The notes beneath the pieces are model-generated. The model did not search any database. It was not told where the DNA came from and was given only the letters and a program-made list of their open reading frames with translations. A stretch of DNA of 64,000 bases from Bathynomus jamesi (lineage: Eukaryota; Arthropoda; Malacostraca; Isopoda; Cirolanidae). The position numbers and the translations under genes are program-made. The stretch lies in NCBI GenBank assembly GCA_023014485.1, contig JAJOZX010009058.1, positions 1 through 64,000 of the forward strand, written 5' to 3'. Shown here one piece after another: positions 1-9,698 of this stretch (within the stretch, counting starts at the first letter, position 1; each line of letters opens with the position of its first letter).

Positions 1-120
1 GTAGTGGTTAGCGTCGCTGACTATGAATCCATCGGCCCCGGGTTCGAGACCCGATGACGGCAGCCGGCGTGCAGCAAAACCCAGCTGTTCATCCTTCCAC
101 ACAATAAAGAAAGTGGTTGG
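1..120 (+). repeat. tRNA-derived SINE, 5'-truncated by window edge
   Basis: The first bases read like the body of a tRNA: a box-A-like GTAGTGGTTAGCGTC at the start and a clear box B, GGTTCGAGACC, at 41-51. The tRNA-like part is followed by a non-tRNA tail with CAGCTGTTCATCCTTCC and GATAAATGGGTACC, the usual make-up of a SINE. It cannot fold as a complete tRNA because the 5' acceptor strand is outside the window and no matching 3' acceptor strand follows. It runs straight into a second tRNA-like unit. Confidence 0.55.
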
Positions 121-133
121 TAGATAAATGGGT

Positions 134-240
134 ACCCTGGGTGGCCTAGTGGTTAAGACGCTGGGCTGCTGGTCGGGCATGGTTCGGATTCCACGTGAAA
201 CTGTAGGTCTAAGGTGGAGTGAAAAGCTTGACCTTCGTCA
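134..240 (+). repeat. SINE head, family with GTGAAACTGTAGGTC tail
   Basis: A box-A-like TGGCCTAGTGGTTAAG (142-157) and box B GGTTCGGATTCC (181-192) are spaced as in a tRNA with a variable arm. The sequence after box B (CCACGTGAAACTGTAGGTC) matches the segment that follows a box B in the minus-strand copies near 6.45-6.66 kb and 17.91-18.05 kb, so this is a repeated SINE family and not a tRNA gene. Confidence 0.5.
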
Positions 241-289
241 GAATGAACAATTCGGGCGCAAGCTAACCAAAGGTTATGTTTATATACTG

Positions 290-409
290 CATATATAAAA
301 TATCATGCGTGAACACGCACGATTTTGCATAATTTGCCCTCACCAGGCATCGAATCCACCACCTCTTGAATAGAAGGTGAGGACACTAACCACTACACTA
401 TGACGGGAC
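290..409 (-). repeat. tRNA-derived SINE, family 1, minus copy
   Basis: On the minus strand this reads TAGTGTAGTGGTTAG, then a box-B-like GGATTCGATGCC, then TGGTGAGGGCAA followed by a tail with GTGCGTGTTCACGCAT. The same head and tail recur at 500-575 and 733-830 on the plus strand. A-rich flanks and a degenerate acceptor stem argue for a SINE. Its far end continues into a sequence that is inverted at 640-735. Confidence 0.55.
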
Positions 410-499
410 AAAAGTTAACCTAACCTGTCATACATTTAAACAACCGAAGAAACGCATAACGTTTTCGTGTCCAGAGGTATTTTACGTGTTATCCCTCCC

Positions 500-575
500 G
501 TAGTGGGTTCGAACCCTGGTGAGGGCAACTTTTGCATCAGGCAAAAATTGTGCGTGTTCATGCATATCCTATTTA
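500..575 (+). repeat. tRNA-derived SINE, family 1, partial plus copy
   Basis: This holds only the second half of the tRNA-like head: GTGGGTTCGAACCCTGG (box B) and GGTGAGGGCAA, followed by the same GTGCGTGTTCATGCAT tail seen in the minus copy at 290-409. Confidence 0.5.
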
Positions 576-732
576 TGGTATCCCAGCGGTGCACCAGATA
601 ATTTGAATGAAACGCTGGTAATTACCTCGAGTGCAGGAGGGTTAACGCGTATAATGCCTCTGGACGACACGAAAGCATTATGCGTTTCCACCGTTGTTTA
701 AATGAATGACAGGTTGTGTTAACTTTTATCCC

Positions 733-820
733 GTCGTAGTATAGTGGCTAGCGCCCCCACCTATTCAAAAGGTGGTACGTCCCTGGTTGGGGCAAGTTTT
801 GCACACACACACATATAATC

Positions 821-830
<10 letters not shown>
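733..830 (+). repeat. tRNA-derived SINE, family 1, plus copy
   Basis: Box-A-like TAGTATAGTGGCTAGCG is followed by a degenerate box B (GTACGTCCCTGG) and GGTTGGGGCAAG, then a tail with an AATCGTGTGTGTG run that passes into a TA microsatellite. The order matches the copy at 290-409. Confidence 0.5.

Positions 831-860
<30 letters not shown>
818..860. repeat. (TG)n/(TA)n microsatellite
   Basis: Short TG dinucleotides pass into about a dozen TA dinucleotides. It borders the SINE tail on the left and the next mobile element on the right. Confidence 0.8.
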
Positions 861-1371
861 CAGGATGGGAAACTGAATCGAACTGAAATCGATAAACTGA
901 TAAAACCGATATTATTTTATGAACTGAAATCGAAAAAAACTCGAACTGAAAAATATTCCGACAACTAAAATCGAAAATCGAACTGAAATTGCAAAAAAAC
1001 AAACAAAAACTGAAATCTGAATTGGAATATATTAAAAATAACAGTTTTGCGTTTCAGTTTTGAGGATCATTTCGAATTGCCAAAAAATATAAATAACGTG
1101 AATTATTTTCCATTTTTGGCGACTTAACATTTGTATGGATTTAAAATATTCATTTATCCTTTAATTTGTAGAAAATAATGCAGCTGAAAGTACTATTGAC
1201 AATGGTTTTAAAAATTAAAGAAAAAGAATTAGGGATTTTTATCCCATATCAAAATACTTTTCAATAATGACTGTGCTCCTTTCTTTGACCTAAGTTTAAT
1301 CACTTGGTAAGGACTCCTTCAGTTTTTTCTGACCATTAAATTTTTCAGTTCGATAATAGCTATACTATCTA

Positions 1372-1758
1372 CAGGGTATCCCGTAAGTCTGGAACCACAG
1401 GGCAAAATAATAAAAACGCCGAAGAAACTTTTGGGGACTGTTTGTGAAATGAGCGAGGATGGTAGCGGCTGTGTCATCGTCGGTGGATGTCCTCGGAGGT
1501 CCACTGTGTGGTTTATCTCCTATGGATCCCGTTTCCCTGAACTTTGACAAGTTTGCCGATACAGCTGTGTGTTATCGGCGCGCGGTCCGGATGCTATCTG
1601 TTAAATTCCTCAGCGACCTCCCCTCTGACTCCGATTTCCTACGAGCAGAATTACCTGGATGCGTTCTTCCTTACTCAAAGACATCATGGCACTTGCGTAA
1701 ACGGAAAAACATGAATTACTTATTTTACCCTATGGTTCCAGACTTATGGGACACCCTG
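1372..1758 (-). mobile_element. mariner-type deletion derivative (DD41D-like family)
   Basis: The ends are CAGGGTATCCCGTAAGTCTG and its inverse CAGACTTATGGGACACCCTG, each flanked by TA, the target used by IS630-Tc1-mariner elements. On the minus strand the interior encodes the N-terminal helix-turn-helix part of a transposase: SKEERIQVILL near the start, then SKFRETGSIGDKPHSGPPRT and STDDDTAATILAHF. At least one frameshift is present, and the whole catalytic core is missing. The protein pieces closely resemble those of the plus-strand element at 8855-9603, so both come from one family. Confidence 0.75.
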
Positions 1759-1959
1759 TATATATCTACATAAGTGAGTGAGATAATCCGTGGGAATGAC
1801 TAAACTTTAACTCAAATGTTAATCCTTTGGAATGTTACTATTATCTATTAATTATCTATATATTTCATACATGTCGTGTGGTTTAAAATTTTAAAAGTGT
1901 ACCAATTAATAAAATATTTTGAATTTAAAGTTTTTTGTTAAATAAAACTTTGTGAAAGA

Positions 1960-1988
1960 AATGAAGAGAAAAAAAAAAAAAAAAAAAA
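1960..1988. repeat. poly(A) tract
   Basis: A run of about 18 A follows AAAGAAATGAAGAG. It may be the tail of a small retroposed sequence inside the surrounding element, but no body can be defined. Confidence 0.5.
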
Positions 1989-2344
1989 GTGTTTCGTGCT
2001 GCTTCAGTTGGCTATAGATGCTTACATGTTTAATCATACAAAAGTAAAGATAGTTACGAAAGCAAATTCTCTCTTTGAAAGACAGAAATCGAATGCAAAT
2101 ATAAATATAAAATTAAATTTGAATTTTTCAATAGGGTGGCCCCCCCAAATACTATAAATAGTACAAAGAATTCTTAAAGAAATCTGAAAAAAAAAACTGG
2201 AATCGAAATTTAAATTGAATCGAACCGAAAAATATAAAACTTGAATCGAAAAATAAACTCAAATCGAAAAAAAACAACTTAAAAATCAAAACTGAAGTGG
2301 ATATTTTTGCAAACTTAAACTGAAATCGAAACCTGGACTTAAAA

Positions 2345-2385
2345 ATTTATCAGTTTCCCATATATATATATATATATTATATATA

Positions 2386-2438
<53 letters not shown>
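2345..2438. repeat. (TA)n then (CA)n microsatellite
   Basis: Long TA runs end in CACACACACA immediately before a LINE tail. Confidence 0.85.
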
Positions 2439-3275
2439 GTCTAATGCAAAGAATTAAAAGATCAACCAACCCGATTATCCAAGCTATCCATGAGTCCTGC
2501 CGTTTATCCTCTAAGCCAGTGGTCGGGGAACAGGGGTAAATTACCCCAAATGGGGTAAATTAAAATTTTTTTGGGTAATGCGTGCGGTATGAGACACACT
2601 TCCCTCAGAGCCTCAGTCGTGTGTATGGTATCATGAAACGAAGAGGTGCTTTTAGTGCTTGACACTTTGTGCTGAGATTTTTTTCGTATATTTTTATTTT
2701 ATTTTGTTACATAAATGTGGCGTTATTCTAAATTTTAGAATATTACGAATTTACGTCCTGATTTTGATGATGTATCAAAAATGAAACATCACCATTTTTC
2801 CAAAACCTGAAGTGGAGATGTTTTGAATGAAATTCTTCAGTTCTTCAATCCTTTTTACTAATTTTGTTTGTGTGCTATTCTTATGCCAGCATGTGTGGCT
2901 TTTTTTTTATTTCTCCATAATAATTAAATGGATCCAATAAACATTTTTGAATTTGAATTTTTTGTATACCATATGCAACAATTTTAAGAGCAATTGGCTT
3001 GTTTTTGTTTACTTTGAAGTCTGGGGATAATTTCATTTTACTCAAATAGATTTTTGGGTAATACCCAAAAAAGTTCCCCGACCCATGCTCTAAGCTATGG
3101 AATTCTTGGTACGAAAACGTCTGCCTGTGGCTCCACTACGACATTACTGTATTATTTCTAATCAAATTGTATATATTTTTATCCTTAGTATGTGAACTGT
3201 CATTGTATTATTAATATTTGTCATATGGACTATATAATCTGCCGATAAACCTTTTCATTTTCATTTCTTACAAAT
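2437..3275 (+). pseudogene. LINE reverse transcriptase C-terminal tail (copy A), split by hAT MITE
   Basis: Sequence from 2437 to 2516 and from 3088 to about 3275 is nearly the same as 63379-63596 plus 63811-63870, where it is the 3' end of a LINE open reading frame. The encoded C-terminus reads QRIKRSTNPIIQAIHESCRL and then, after the insertion, LWNSWYENVC. The 3' untranslated part ends around CCGATAAACCTTTTCATTTTC. The copy is 5'-truncated and opened by a 571-bp MITE. A third copy is at 11.85-12.22 kb. Confidence 0.7.
2517..3087. mobile_element. non-autonomous hAT element (MITE) with 8-bp TSD
   Basis: The terminal inverted repeats are CAGTGGTCGGGGAAC and, inverted, CATGGGTCGGGGAAC, flanked on both sides by the same 8 bases CTCTAAGC (2509-2516 and 3088-3095). 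Eight-base duplications and a CAGTGG-type end are hallmarks of hAT transposons. Just inside the ends, GGTAAATTACCCC and GGGTAATACCC form a second inverted motif. There is no transposase. The host is a LINE tail, and the related LINE at 63.45 kb appears to carry the footprint of an excised hAT element at the same site. Confidence 0.88.
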
Positions 3276-3412
3276 CACTGTACGTAATGACTAAATTATT
3301 TGTTTGGTTTTGAGATGTCCCTCATGGTGCCACGATCGAACCCCATAACCAAATAGAAGATCCAAACCCTAATTTTTAATTCGAGAAAGCGAACTACTTT
3401 AACGTAAAGTAA

Positions 3413-3690
3413 ATAACAATGTGACCTTACATTAATTACCTTTACCCGCAATTAAGAATAACAATGTGACCTTAATTGAATTACCTTTACCCGCAAGTAA
3501 GAATAACAATGTGACCTTACATGAATTACCTTTACCCGCAATTAAGAATAACAATGTGACCTTAAATGAATTACCTTTACCCGCAATTAAGAATAACAAT
3601 GTGACCTTACATGAATTACCTTTACCCGCAATTAAGAATAACAATGTGACCTTACATGAATTACCTTTACCTGCAATTAAGACAAGTAAC
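3413..3690. repeat. 45-bp minisatellite, about six units
   Basis: A unit containing AACAATGTGACCTTACATGA and ATTACCTTTACCCGCAATTA is repeated about six times with few changes. Because 45 is a multiple of three, both strands stay open across the array, which yields repetitive reading frames that should not be taken as genes. Confidence 0.92.
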
Positions 3691-3897
3691 CACTTTTATT
3701 TCGCCAAAATTGGGTTAAAATACATTTTACCTTCATAGTGAAAACTTCTATTTAAAAACTTGAGGCACTTATGAAAGATTAAATTCACATACAAGTAATT
3801 CCATTTCTCTCAAATTAAAGTTATTAACAACTGTTGAATAATACTTCTTTTTTCAATACGTAATCTTTCACAACATTGCCTTCTTAGTACGTGATCA

Positions 3898-5122
3898 TAA
3901 CGTTCTTCTTTCAATGTATGATACTTCATAACGTTCTTCTTTCAATGTATGATACTTCATAACGTTCTTCTTTCAATGTATGATACTTCATAACGTTCTT
4001 CTTTCAATGTATGATACTTCATAACGTTCTTCTTTCAATGTATGATACTTCATAACGTTCTTCTTTCAATGTATGATACTTCATAACGTTCTTCTTTCAA
4101 TGTATGATACTTCATAACGTTCTTCTTTCAATGTATGATACTTCATAACGTTCTTCTTTCAATGTATGATACTTCATAACGTTCTTCTTTCAATGTATGA
4201 TACTTCATAACGTTCTTCTTTCAATGTATGATACTTCATAACGTTCTTCTTTCAATGTATGATACTTCATAACGTTCTTCTTTCAATGTATGATACTTCA
4301 TAACGTTCTTCTTTCAATGTATGATACTTCATAACGTTCTTCTTTCAATGTATGATACTTCATAACGTTCTTCTTTCAATGTATGATACTTCATAACGTT
4401 CTTCTTTCAATGTATGATACTTCATAACGTTCTTCTTTCAATGTATGATACTTTCATAACGTTCTTCTTTCAATGTATGATACTTCATAACGTTCTTCTT
4501 TCAATGTATGATACTTCATAACGTTCTTCTTTCAATGTATGATACTTCATAACGTTCTTCTTTCAATGTATGATACTTCATAACGTTCTTCTTTCAATGT
4601 ATGATACTTCATAACGTTCTTCTTTCAATGTATGATACTTCATAACGTTCTTCTTTCAATGTATGATACTTCATAACGTTCTTCTTTCAATGTATGATAC
4701 TTCATAACGTTCTTCTTTCAATGTATGATACTTCATAACGTTCTTCTTTCAATGTATGATACTTCATAACGTTCTTCTTTCAATGTATGATACTTCATAA
4801 CGTTCTTCTTTCAATGTATGATACTTCATAACGTTCTTCTTTCAATGTATGATACTTCATAACGTTCTTCTTTCAATGTATGATACTTCATAACGTTCTT
4901 CTTTCAATGTATGATACTTCATAACGTTCTTCTTTCAATGTATGATACTTCATAACGTTCTTCTTTCAATGTATGATACTTCATAACGTTCTTCTTTCAA
5001 TGTATGATACTTCATAACGTTCTTCTTTCAATGTATGATACTTCATAACGTTCTTCTTTCAATGTATGATACTTCATAACGTTCTTCTTTCAATGTATGA
5101 TACTTCATAACGTTCTTCTTTC
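3898..5122. repeat. 31-bp satellite, unit type A, about 39 copies
   Basis: The period is exactly 31 bases: CGTTCTTCTTTCAATGTATG followed by ATACTTCATAA. The units are nearly identical over 1.2 kb, with one 32-base variant at about 4441-4460. The block gives way abruptly to the related type B block at about 5110-5125. The left edge (3840-3900) holds degenerate units. Confidence 0.95.
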
Positions 5123-5940
5123 AACACGTGATCGTTCATAACGTTGTTCTTTCAACACGTGATCGTTCATAACGTTGTTCTTTCAACACGTGATCGTTCA
5201 TAACGTTGTTCTTTCAACACGTGATCGTTCATAACGTTGTTCTTTCAACACGTGATCGTTCATAACGTTGTTCTTTCAACACGTGATCGTTCATAACGTT
5301 GTTCTTTCAACACGTGATCGTTCATAACGTTGTTCTTTCAACACGTGATCGTTCATAACGTTGTTCTTTCAACACGTGATCGTTCATAACGTTGTTCTTT
5401 CAACACGTGATCGTTCATAACGTTGTTCTTTCAGCACGTGATCGTTCATAACGTTGTTCTTTCAACACGTGATCGTTCATAACGTTGTTCTTTCAACACG
5501 TGATCGTTCATAACGTTGTTCTTTCAACACGTGATCGTTCAAACGTTGTTCTTTCAACACGTGATCGTTCATAACGTTGTTCTTTCAACACGTGATCGTT
5601 CATAACGTTGTTCTTTCAACACGTGATCGTTCATAACGTTGTTCTTTCAACACGTGATCGTTCATAACGTTGTTCTTTCAACACGTGATCGTTCATAACG
5701 TTGTTCTTTCAACACGTGATCGTTCATAACGTTGTTCTTTCAACACGTGATCGTTCATAACGTTGTTCTTTCAATGTATGATACTTCATAACGTTGTCTT
5801 TTCAACACGTGATCGTTCATAACGTTGTTCTTTCAATGTATGCTACTTCATAACGTTGTTCTTTCAATACGTGATCGTTCATAACGTTGTTCTTTCAATG
5901 TATGCTACTTCGTAACGTTGTCTTTTCAATACATAATCCT
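5110..5940. repeat. 31-bp satellite, unit type B plus mixed terminal units
   Basis: The unit is CGTTGTTCTTTCAACACGTG followed by ATCGTTCATAA, the same length and frame as type A but with different bases at the centre. It creates a CACGTG palindrome in every unit. About 21 near-identical copies run to about 5767; then A-like and B-like units alternate and decay to about 5940. Small variants are visible: AGCACGTG near 5434 and a shortened unit near 5540. Confidence 0.95.
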
Positions 5941-6429
5941 TCAAAACACGTTCCCTCCAAACTTTATCCGTCCATAACTTTATTCCTCCATAAATATGAG
6001 CTGTGGAAACTTTACTCCTTCAACCTTTACATACTTCCCCAAAAGTTTGTTGTTTCTATTCAGGGGAACGTATAATCAGCGCCAAATTGTTGGACGACAA
6101 CATTTGCATTTTTAAAGCATTTTTTTCCCGAACAAATGTCACTCTTGTTCAAATATTCAGTGTTGACATTTTCAGGTCAATTCTGAAACTAAAAAATATC
6201 TTTACTTTCAGATGTCAATTATAAAATTGTGTTCTAATATTTATTCCAATATTATGGTTCATTTACGCACACAGTTACCATGGCAACATTTTTCAGCTTC
6301 ATTTAACATTAATATTTGAAAGTTATTTGCATTTATAAAATCTCTCAACATCGGTTCAAATATTTACAGGTTTCTATTAATTATTCGTTATTCCTACATT
6401 CAGGATAGTAGTAATAGTAATTTTCGGGG
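5941..6429. other. AT-rich sequence, no feature assigned
   Basis: Beyond decayed satellite units, I see no coding region, RNA gene or paired ends in this stretch. Confidence 0.5.
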
Positions 6430-6660
6430 ATGAGGGGGGGGGGGGGTAACCTCCTTCGCAGCATTTTACAGTAGAACGTCATGTGACGAAGGGAACCTAC
6501 AATTTTACGTGGGATCAGAACTATCTAAGGGTCGTTACATCATCTGAATGTAGAGGACGGTATAACTATCGAACTACTGGACAGGACGAAAGTCGCTTAA
6601 TTTCGCTGATCTAACTGGAAGTGGTGTTGCAACGTGACCACGATGTAACTTTCCGTTCTG
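6430..6660 (-). repeat. SINE-like repeat, minus strand (family of 17.91 kb)
   Basis: AACCTCCTTCGCAGCAT, GACGAAGGGAACCTACA and ACGTGGGATCAGAAC align in order with AACCTCCTTCGCAACAT, GACGGAGGGGACCTACA and TGTGGGATCCGAACCAC at 17.91-18.05 kb. On the minus strand the two share a tRNA-like head (CAACACCACTTCC / TTAACACCGCTTCCC), so this is an older, degenerate copy of the same tRNA-derived family. A run of 11 G lies at 6435-6446. Confidence 0.55.
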
Positions 6661-6715
6661 GAATCAATCATGCCTAAACCCGAAAAAGTCTTCGTCATAT
6701 ATCGGATTCAGTGTT

Positions 6716-6892
6716 AGGCCAAGGCTACACGAGCGACTTTGTCGCTACGTCAGAGTTGCAAGGTACCGCAGCGACACAATCGCAGTGGCTGTTGCAAACT
6801 ACATGGGCTGCGACAAGTAGCTGCAATTTCTTCGTTTTTAGTGCCACGTGGCAGTGACGCTGTGAAAGTCACTCGTGTAGCCTTGGCCCTAA
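6716..6892. mobile_element. MITE with GGCCAAGGCTACACGAG ends
   Basis: The left end GGCCAAGGCTACACGAGCGA and the inverted right end GGGCCAAGGCTACACGAGTG bound a 177-bp segment flanked by TA (or TTA/TAA). There is no coding sequence. The superfamily is uncertain; a 2-3 base T/A target fits PIF/Harbinger or IS630-Tc1-mariner. Confidence 0.6.
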
Positions 6893-7338
6893 ACTTTAGG
6901 TCCCCGTTCGCTATTACGTAGAGGGCAAAGTCACAAAAATGACTGTTCAGTGCTGTAGGGGTTACATCTGTAAGTACACCTTCAGGATAACGAAAAATAA
7001 CCGATATTATTCAATCTCCGATTTAGTTGAGGTGTTACAAAATAATTAAAAAAAATTGAAATTTCAAGAGGGAACGTCAAGCTATCGGTCCCTTAACAGA
7101 GAATCTTCCCCTTAACTAATTGTTTTTCTGTTCGAAAACCGATCAAATAACATTTATGTTCCGTCCAAACTCTGAGAATAATAAAGGAACTTGTATCATC
7201 CTTTGACGAGGGAAGATTAAGCTGTCGGTCCTCTAATACAAGTTGCTCCTCCCTTTAACACAGAAAACACGAAATTTCTCTCATAAAATATTGATGAACA
7301 AGAATGAAAATTTTCTTTTGTATTGAGCGATTCATAAA

Positions 7339-7344
<6 letters not shown>
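6893..7344. other. Unassigned intergenic sequence
   Basis: It contains two loose copies of a GAGGGAA-CGTCAAGCTATCGGTCC / GAGGGAA-GATTAAGCTGTCGGTCC motif near 7070 and 7210, about 140 bases apart. No gene or paired transposon ends are visible. Confidence 0.4.

Positions 7345-7436
<92 letters not shown>
7343..7436. repeat. (GA)n microsatellite, about 43 units
   Basis: An uninterrupted GA run is preceded by GCGCGC. Serine/leucine reading frames across it are artefacts. Confidence 0.95.
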
Positions 7437-7536
7437 ATTTTATATGGTTTTTTTTCCAAATGATTCATCAATAAAGAGATGTAGTTCCAATAACCAAAAA
7501 ATACTTTATATATATATATATATAATATATTATATA

Positions 7537-8493
7537 AGCACACCGGACAAAAAATTAGTCACCCCTAATAGCACCGATAGTAGGAAGTTCAAGGTCACAC
7601 AGAGGGCGCTGATGTAGCATTGGTAAGTGACAAGTAGCGGTGACGTAGCACACAGGATCAGATCTGTTTCGTGAGGTGGTGAAGAACAAAGTGTGTGTTG
7701 GATATAGTCTGCAAAATGGGTCGTGAGGCAGACGTTACTCAGTGGCAAAAAGGAGCCATCGTGTTTGGCAGAGCCCACGGACACAAAATGTCTGAAGTAG
7801 CCCAATTTGTTGGTGTGTCAACGCGTACTGTCCAGCGAGTTTACAAAGAGTGGTGTAGTTCGCAATCAACTGACAATCGACGGCGTAACTGTGGCCGGAA
7901 AAAATTCTCGACAATAGGGGCCGCCGCCATGTTTCTCGTCTAGTAACTGCAAATCGTTTTCAAACTAGAGAACAATTGCTCCAAGAAACCAATGAGGTTC
8001 TCCAGCGACCAATTTCCGAACGGACATTGCGATGAGAACTGCATGCGATGGACATCTGGAGCAGGGTACCACGGAAGAGGCCGCTGTTAACAGCAAGTCA
8101 CAAATTGGCACGTTATAAATGGGCTCAGAGGCACAAAAACTGACTGCGGCAGATTGGAAACGTGTAATTTGGTCCGATGAGTCCCGTTTTTGTTTGTTCT
8201 CCAATGATGGAGGCGACGAGTACATCGCAGGTCCAATGAAGCCTTTAATCCTGAATGCGTCGAAGGTGTTGTTCAGGCTGGAAACAGAAAGTGAAGCGCA
8301 GGAATAGACACCCACGGACTCTGGCGGAACTTCGGGACCGGCTGATGAACGAGTGGCAGCAAATCGATGTTCAGTACATGCACAACCTCGTAGAGTCTCT
8401 GCCTCGCCGGATTCGTGCGGTTATCAAGGCCAGAGGCGCCGTCACACGTTATTAGGTACATTCTGAGGGGTGGCATTTTTTGTCCGGTGTGCT
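7537..8493 (+). mobile_element. Tc1-like transposon, internally deleted
   Basis: The terminal inverted repeats start AGCACACCGGACAAAAAAT on both sides (left 7537, right ending 8493) and both are flanked by TA. The element is 957 bp, well below the usual 1.3-1.7 kb, because part of the catalytic core is gone. A TA microsatellite borders the left end. Confidence 0.88.
7716..8452 (+). pseudogene. Tc1-like transposase remnant
   Basis: The first frame from ATG 7716 (MGREADVTQW) gives an N-terminal DNA-binding region with the helix-turn-helix MSEVAQFVGVSTRTVQRVYK and ends at a stop near 7941. Other frames continue with ANRFQTREQLLQETNEVLQR and RPLLTASHKLARYKWAQRHK. WKRVIWSDESRFCLF at about 8154-8200 holds the first catalytic Asp. 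Coding then jumps to the C-terminus, RTLAELRDRLMNEWQQIDVQ through VIKARGAVTRY, and a stop at about 8452. The second Asp and third acidic residue are deleted, and there are frameshifts, so it cannot make active transposase. Confidence 0.85.
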
Positions 8494-8554
8494 TATACAC
8501 AGTATATATATATATATGTAAAGAACGACGCTTGTGTAGAAGAGCGTTCCGCAC

Positions 8555-8668
8555 AAGATGAGGAGGGAGAACAAATGAAAAATGAGGTACCACCCGGGAA
8601 TCGAACCCGGGATCATCCGATTGCCGGTCAGACATGCTACCCACTACACCATGGACCTCGATCAATCA
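8555..8668 (-). repeat. tRNA-derived SINE head (tRNA-Ala-like), minus
   Basis: On the minus strand this gives GGTCCATGGTGTAGTGGGTA (box A), an anticodon arm TCTGA-CCGGCAA-TCGGA whose loop would place GGC (Ala) at the anticodon, and a T arm CCGGG-TTCGATT-CCCGG. The acceptor strands do not pair well and the sequence continues into a tail (CATTTTTCATTTGTTCTCCC) that recurs at the right edge of the window. I read it as a SINE head, not a functional tRNA. Confidence 0.6.
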
Positions 8669-8768
8669 GAAGTCGTAATTCTCCTACATACGAGCAGAAA
8701 CCAATGCCCTGAGCCTTCGCATGCCGTACATATATACATTTTAACTGCAAACAAAACACAGTATAATT

Positions 8769-8819
8769 AATATAAAGAACGACGCTTGTGTAGAAGAGCG
8801 TGTTGTTTGCAGTTAAATA

Positions 8820-8850
<31 letters not shown>

Positions 8851-8852
8851 TA
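8769..8852. repeat. Direct repeat of SINE tail plus (TA)n
   Basis: AAAGAACGACGCTTGTGTAG with AAGAGCG at about 8775 repeats the same words at about 8520. A run of TA follows and borders the next transposon. Confidence 0.7.
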
Positions 8853-8854
8853 TA

Positions 8855-9600
8855 CAGGGTGTCCCATAAGTCCGGCATCATAGGAGAATTCATATTTTTC
8901 TATTTCTACAAACCATAATTCATATTTTTCTCTTTCTACAGGCCATAATGTCTGTGAGCAAGGAAGAACGAATCCAGATAATTCTACTCATAGGAAATCG
9001 GAGTCAAAGAGAGGCCGCTGCTGAATTTAACAGACTGCATCCAGACTGCGAGCCAATAACACAGAGTTGTCTTAGCAGACTTGTTGCAAAGTTTAAGGAA
9101 ACAGAATCCATAGAAGATAAACCACGCAGTGGACCTTCAAGGAGGTCCACTGACGATGATACAGAGACTGCTATCCTGGAACGAAGAAGGAAATTTCCCA
9201 ACATGGTTCCAGCAAGACGGCGCTCCTGCACATTACAGCACCCAAGTAAGGGAATATCTGTACCAACAATTCCCTGGTCATTGGATAGGATGTCGAGGGC
9301 CTGTGGAATGGCCAGCTAGAAGCCCGGATCTCATGCCACTAGATTTTTATCTCTGGGGCCACTTGAAAGCGCTGGTATACGCAGAGAAAATTAGGAGTGT
9401 TGAATATTTGCGGCAGCGCATTATTGGGGCATGTAACACCATTACTCCTGACATCATTCACCGTGTGCTTGCTGATTGGGTATCACGTCTGAATTTGTGT
9501 ATTGAAAACAATGGTGGACATATTGAGCGCGTTCTGTAAATAAGAGCTTTTGTTTTGCCTTTTTTTATTATTTTTCCTGATGCCGGACTTATGGGACACC

Positions 9601-9603
<3 letters not shown>
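8855..9603 (+). mobile_element. mariner-type DD41D element, internally deleted
   Basis: The ends CAGGGTGTCCCATAAGTCCG and CGGACTTATGGGACACCCTG are perfect inverted repeats of each other and both are flanked by TA inside TA microsatellites. Length is 749 bp, with the centre of the gene missing. Copies of the same family are at 1372-1758 (minus) and, as a snap-back of two 5' ends, at 27669-28076. Confidence 0.92.
8948..9538 (+). pseudogene. DD41D mariner-type transposase, central deletion
   Basis: From ATG 8948 the frame reads MSVSKEERIQIILLIGNRSQ and a paired-type helix-turn-helix region (LSRLVAKFKETESIEDKPRS, then STDDDTETAILE). A deletion with a frame change at about 9180 joins this to the catalytic C-terminal half: FQQDGAPAHYSTQVREYLYQ, then WPARSPDLMPLDFYLWGHLK, ending HIERVL and a stop at 9538. 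Counting from the Asp of QQD to that of PLD gives 41 intervening residues, the DD41D spacing of the rosa/Visitor group. The first catalytic Asp lies in the deleted part. Confidence 0.88.

Positions 9604-9666
<63 letters not shown>
9604..9666. repeat. (TA)n microsatellite
   Basis: About 30 TA units directly follow the mariner end. The TA target duplication cannot be told apart from the array. Confidence 0.95.
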
Positions 9667-9668
<2 letters not shown>

Positions 9669-9698
9669 ACGATAGAAGAGTTCTTCAGGAATCTTATC

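Larger units (their letters stand above)
862..2361. mobile_element. putative hAT-like non-autonomous element
   Basis: The left end reads CAGGATGGGAAACTGA and the right end reads TCAGTTTCCCAT, an imperfect terminal inverted repeat around ATGGGAAACTGA. Just inside both ends (about 880-1020 and 2190-2340) lie runs of degenerate GAACTGAAATCGAAAA units, like the subterminal repeats of many hAT elements. Both ends abut TA microsatellites, so a target duplication cannot be read. No transposase of its own is visible. A mariner derivative at 1372-1758 is nested inside. The ends are inferred and the superfamily is tentative. Confidence 0.42.

Noticed and set aside
3898..5940. Regular 31-bp direct repeats that superficially resemble a CRISPR array
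   Set aside because: There are no unique spacers; the whole period is the repeat, and the setting is a eukaryotic genome. It is a tandem satellite.
7217..7543. Serine/leucine-rich reading frame across the GA run
   Set aside because: It is the translation of a dinucleotide microsatellite; no start context, domain or conserved flank.
8584..8660. Possible tRNA-Ala gene on the minus strand
   Set aside because: Boxes A and B and the anticodon arm are good, but the acceptor strands do not pair, position 33 is C and not T, and a shared SINE tail follows that is repeated at 63.95 kb.
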